Part shown: positions 5,426-7,559 of the stretch, piece after piece
Numbering within the stretch: the stretch's first letter is position 1
Layout of the letters: each line of letters begins with the position of its first letter
From: Sphingobium sp.
Lineage (GTDB): Bacteria; Pseudomonadota; Alphaproteobacteria; Sphingomonadales; Sphingomonadaceae
Length of the DNA: 7,559 bases
NCBI GenBank assembly: GCA_030148625.1
Contig: JASBTC010000282.1
Location: forward strand, 1-7,559
Direction: 5' to 3'
Notes under the pieces: model-generated
Seen by the model: only the letters and a program-made list of their open reading frames with translations
Told to the model about the DNA's origin: nothing
The model's database searches: none
Made by a program: the position numbers and the translations under genes

Positions 5426-6580
5426 TCAACGCTCGCCCATCGATTCCGACGTGGTCTTCAGGATCGGCTTGGTGAGATAGCGGAACACGGTGTTCTTGCC
5501 CGTCACGATCTCCGCGATCACCGTCATGCCCGGCTGGATCGCGATCACTTCGCCAGGATGCTTCGGACGCATCTTGGAGATGTCGACTTCCACGTTCACG
5601 CGATAATAGATGTTCTGCGATCCATCCTGCCGCTGTTCGGCCAGCGTATCAGGGCTGATATAGGTGACCTTGCCATGGCCGGCGCCATAGATGCCGCTGT
5701 CATAGGCATCGAACTTCACCGATGCGGTCTGGCCGAGCTTGACGAAGGCGATGTCGCGCGGCGCGACCTGTGCCTCGACGATCAGCTTTTCGCCGGTCGG
5801 CACGATCTGGAGAACCTCGTCACCCGGCCGCAGCACGCCGCCGACCGTGGTCAGGCGGACATTCTTGACGATACCGTCGGTCGGCGCGACCAGATCGGTC
5901 GCCTTCAGCGCATCTTCGCGCTGCGCCATCACCTGCTGCGCGGTGACGAGATCCTCTTCGGTCTTGGCGAATTCGGTCTGGAGATCCTGGATATATTTTG
6001 CGCGCTTGCCGGAGATCTGCCCTTCGACATCGACCATGCCGCGCTGCATGCGGATCACTTCCGACCGCGCGACGTCACCGCTCTTGACCAGCGGCAGGTT
6101 GAGATTGAGCTCTTCCTGCATCAGCGTCTTCATCGAGCGCAGTGCGGACAGGTCGGACTGGAGCGCTTCGCGGCGCTTGAGATAGAGCTGCCGCTGGTTG
6201 GCGACGAATTCGGTGTAAGGCACCACATCCGCCGGGAAGTTGAGCGGGCGATCGTAGAGCTCGGCCTGGATACGCGACATCTGGCTCTTGAGCGCCGCCA
6301 CCTTGGCGCGGCTCTCGGTCACCGCGGCCTGGAGCTTGATCTTGTCGAGCACCACCAGCAACTCGCCGCGCTTGACGAGATCGCCCTCGCGAACGCGGAT
6401 CTCACCAATCACGCCACCGTCGGCGCTCTGGATGATCTGGACGCGCCCGATCGGGATCACCTTGCCGGGCGCACGCGTGATCTGGTCGAGCTCTGCCCAG
6501 AGCGACCAGGTGATGAACGCGACGAGCGCGAACGCGATCGTGACGATGATCCAGCTCGACGTCTTCAGCGGTTTGATCAT
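5426..6580 (-). CDS. HlyD-family type I secretion periplasmic adaptor (membrane fusion) subunit
   Basis: This 384-residue protein links an inner-membrane ABC exporter to a TolC-like outer-membrane channel. Seen: a short cytosolic N-terminus, one membrane segment (about 9-28), the first half of the lipoyl/beta-barrel region GKVIPIGRVQIIQSADGGVI (39-58) and EIRVREGDLVKRGELLVVLD (60-79). A long alpha-helical coiled-coil hairpin follows (about 84-228), then the second lipoyl half VAPTDGIVKNV (231-241). Next is a beta-barrel segment PRDIAFVKLGQTASVKFDAY (274-293), and the C-terminal family signature PGMTVIAEIVTGKNTVFRYL (350-369) followed by a KPI segment. Length is normal for the family, perhaps slightly short. 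The tail KPILKT...ES.GER resembles adaptors of adhesin exporters (LapC-like). It lies 24 nt after the ABC exporter gene, clearly in the same operon. No strong Shine-Dalgarno sequence precedes the ATG; GAAAG lies about 10 nt upstream. Confidence 0.95.
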   Translation of the reverse strand: MIKPLKTSSWIIVTIAFALVAFITWSLWAELDQITRAPGKVIPIGRVQIIQSADGGVIGEIRVREGDLVKRGELLVVLDKIKLQAAVTESRAKVAALKSQMSRIQAELYDRPLNFPADVVPYTEFVANQRQLYLKRREALQSDLSALRSMKTLMQEELNLNLPLVKSGDVARSEVIRMQRGMVDVEGQISGKRAKYIQDLQTEFAKTEEDLVTAQQVMAQREDALKATDLVAPTDGIVKNVRLTTVGGVLRPGDEVLQIVPTGEKLIVEAQVAPRDIAFVKLGQTASVKFDAYDSGIYGAGHGKVTYISPDTLAEQRQDGSQNIYYRVNVEVDISKMRPKHPGEVIAIQPGMTVIAEIVTGKNTVFRYLTKPILKTTSESMGER

Positions 6581-6604
6581 GGCTTCAGGCTTTCGATGAT
6601 TGGA

Positions 6605-7559
6605 TCAACGACCCGCCGTAGCGGTGATCGGGGAAACCGTCTTGGACGGCTGCTGTGCGGGCGGCTTGGGCTGGAGCCGCTGGACGACCTCTGCGGTCGG
6701 TCCGTCGAGCAGGACGCGGCCATTGCCCATCACGATCACGCGCTGAACGCGTGCAAGCAGTTGCAGCCGGTGGGTAACGATCAGCAGCGTCTGTTGCGGA
6801 CCGAGCGATTTTTCCAGCGCCGCGAGCACCGCGACTTCCGAATTCTGGTCGAGATTGGCGGTGGGCTCGTCGAGCAGCCAGACGGTCGGGTTGGCGAGCA
6901 GCATGCGCGTCATGCCGACCAGACTGCGCTGACCGCCGGAGAGGCCGCGCCCCCCCTCCTGGATCTGGAGGTCGAGGCCAAGCGGATGCGCAGAGATCAT
7001 GTTGATCAGGCCGGTCTTCTTCGCGGCGTCCATCACCGCGTCGTCGCCGACATTGCCCATGCCCATCATCAGATTCTCGCGCAACGATCCGTTCACCAGG
7101 CGGAAATCCTGCGGCAGATAGCCGATATGCTGACGCAGCACGTCGTCGGCGATCTGCGTCAGATCGAGCCCGCCGATCTTCGCGGTGCCGGCCTGGGCAT
7201 GGAAGATGCCAGCCAGGATACGCAGCAAGGTCGTCTTGCCCGATCCGACGCCGCCAATGATGGCGACACGCTCACCAGGGCGGAATTCGAGCTTGGGAAC
7301 GTCGAGCCCCTCGCGCGCGCCGGGATAGGCGAAGCGGATATTGTCGATCTGGATCGGACCGTTGAGACTGCCGGGGCGCAGCGACGATTCGCTGGAGGTG
7401 CGATCGAGCGGCAGCTTGAGGATGGCGTCCAGCGCCTTCAGCGAGGAACGCGCATAGCCCCATTGGACGATCAGATTGGGCAGCATCGCGATCAATGGGC
7501 CGTTGATGCGGCCGGCGATGATCGAACAGGCGAGCAGGCCACCCGAAGTCATGTTGCCC
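6605..7559 (-). CDS. Type I secretion ABC exporter (permease/ATPase), C-terminal part
   Basis: The frame runs off the right edge of the window; the ATG at 7552 is internal (codons GGC AAC precede it) and not a start. Numbering from that Met, residues 4-22 (GGLLACSIIAGRINGPLIA) are the last transmembrane helix of the exporter domain. A linker (26-66) follows, then a complete nucleotide-binding domain: Walker A GGVGSGKT (100-107), Q-loop YLPQDF (Q148), signature LSGGQ (205-209), Walker B VWLLDEP (224-230, catalytic E229) and H-loop VTHR (H261). All ATPase residues are intact. The protein ends with a Pro/Gln-rich tail (294-315) beyond the domain. It would act as a homodimer that uses ATP to export a C-terminally signalled protein in one step. 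The transmembrane helix text is close in style to LapB-type adhesin exporters, and the following gene is its adaptor. The N-terminal domain (C39-like or degenerate) and most membrane helices are not visible. Confidence 0.95.
   Translation of the reverse strand, partial: GNMTSGGLLACSIIAGRINGPLIAMLPNLIVQWGYARSSLKALDAILKLPLDRTSSESSLRPGSLNGPIQIDNIRFAYPGAREGLDVPKLEFRPGERVAIIGGVGSGKTTLLRILAGIFHAQAGTAKIGGLDLTQIADDVLRQHIGYLPQDFRLVNGSLRENLMMGMGNVGDDAVMDAAKKTGLINMISAHPLGLDLQIQEGGRGLSGGQRSLVGMTRMLLANPTVWLLDEPTANLDQNSEVAVLAALEKSLGPQQTLLIVTHRLQLLARVQRVIVMGNGRVLLDGPTAEVVQRLQPKPPAQQPSKTVSPITATAGR

Noticed and set aside
4642..5475. 277-codon open frame on the + strand across the convergent gap
   Set aside because: It overlaps the end of the protease gene, runs antisense to the unknown gene and through both hairpins, and its product is Arg-rich without a domain. 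The - strand frame has a more natural protein composition and fits the operon direction. Some doubt remains because the - strand protein is not recognised.
7550..7552. ATG as a start for the ABC exporter
   Set aside because: It lies at the beginning of the last transmembrane helix and the frame continues to the window edge; the true start must be several hundred codons upstream.

Overview
The window is GC-rich (roughly two-thirds G+C by eye) and densely packed. It has short intergenic gaps, overlapping stop/start codons, and protein families typical of sphingomonads (Sphingomonas, Novosphingobium, Sphingobium and relatives). This host assignment is an inference from composition and protein style, not from a marker gene. 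Eight protein-coding genes are supported. Five are on the + strand (bases 1-4739) and three on the - strand (bases 4765-7559), converging at about 4740-4764.

Left region (1-4155, + strand): an apparent four-gene catabolic operon. In order it encodes a fumarylacetoacetate hydrolase (FAH) family enzyme whose N-terminus lies outside the window, a small cupin of the HxTxSxDY type, an AMP-forming acyl-CoA synthetase/ligase with an unusual C-terminal extension, and a probably exported RNase Z-like metallo-beta-lactamase-fold hydrolase. Gaps are 20 nt, 7 nt and a 4-nt ATGA overlap, so the genes are very likely co-transcribed and partly translationally coupled. Together they suggest opening of a ring or ester, CoA activation of an acid, and C-C bond hydrolysis of a diketo or enol acid. 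No gene identifies the substrate. A small perfect hairpin (4184-4201) follows the operon.

Middle (about 4221-4739, + strand): a small membrane-anchored retropepsin-like aspartic protease (clan AA, DSGAS active-site motif). It is convergent with the right-hand cluster and separated from it by only 25 nt.

Right region (4765-7559, - strand): part of a type I secretion locus. Reading in the direction of transcription, it holds the C-terminal part of the ABC exporter (last transmembrane segment plus the whole ATPase domain, entering from beyond the right edge), then the HlyD-family membrane-fusion subunit. A 160-nt spacer with two strong hairpins follows, and then a 166-residue protein of unknown function. 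Sequence style of the exporter and adaptor resembles adhesin exporters of the LapB/LapC type. The outer-membrane TolC-like partner and the exported substrate are not in the window. The conserved-looking but unrecognised protein at the end of this cluster, and the perfect 16-bp hairpin beginning one base after the adaptor stop codon, are the parts least explained by known biology.

No rRNA, tRNA, CRISPR array, insertion sequence, attachment site or origin was seen, and there is no gene-free stretch longer than 300 bases.
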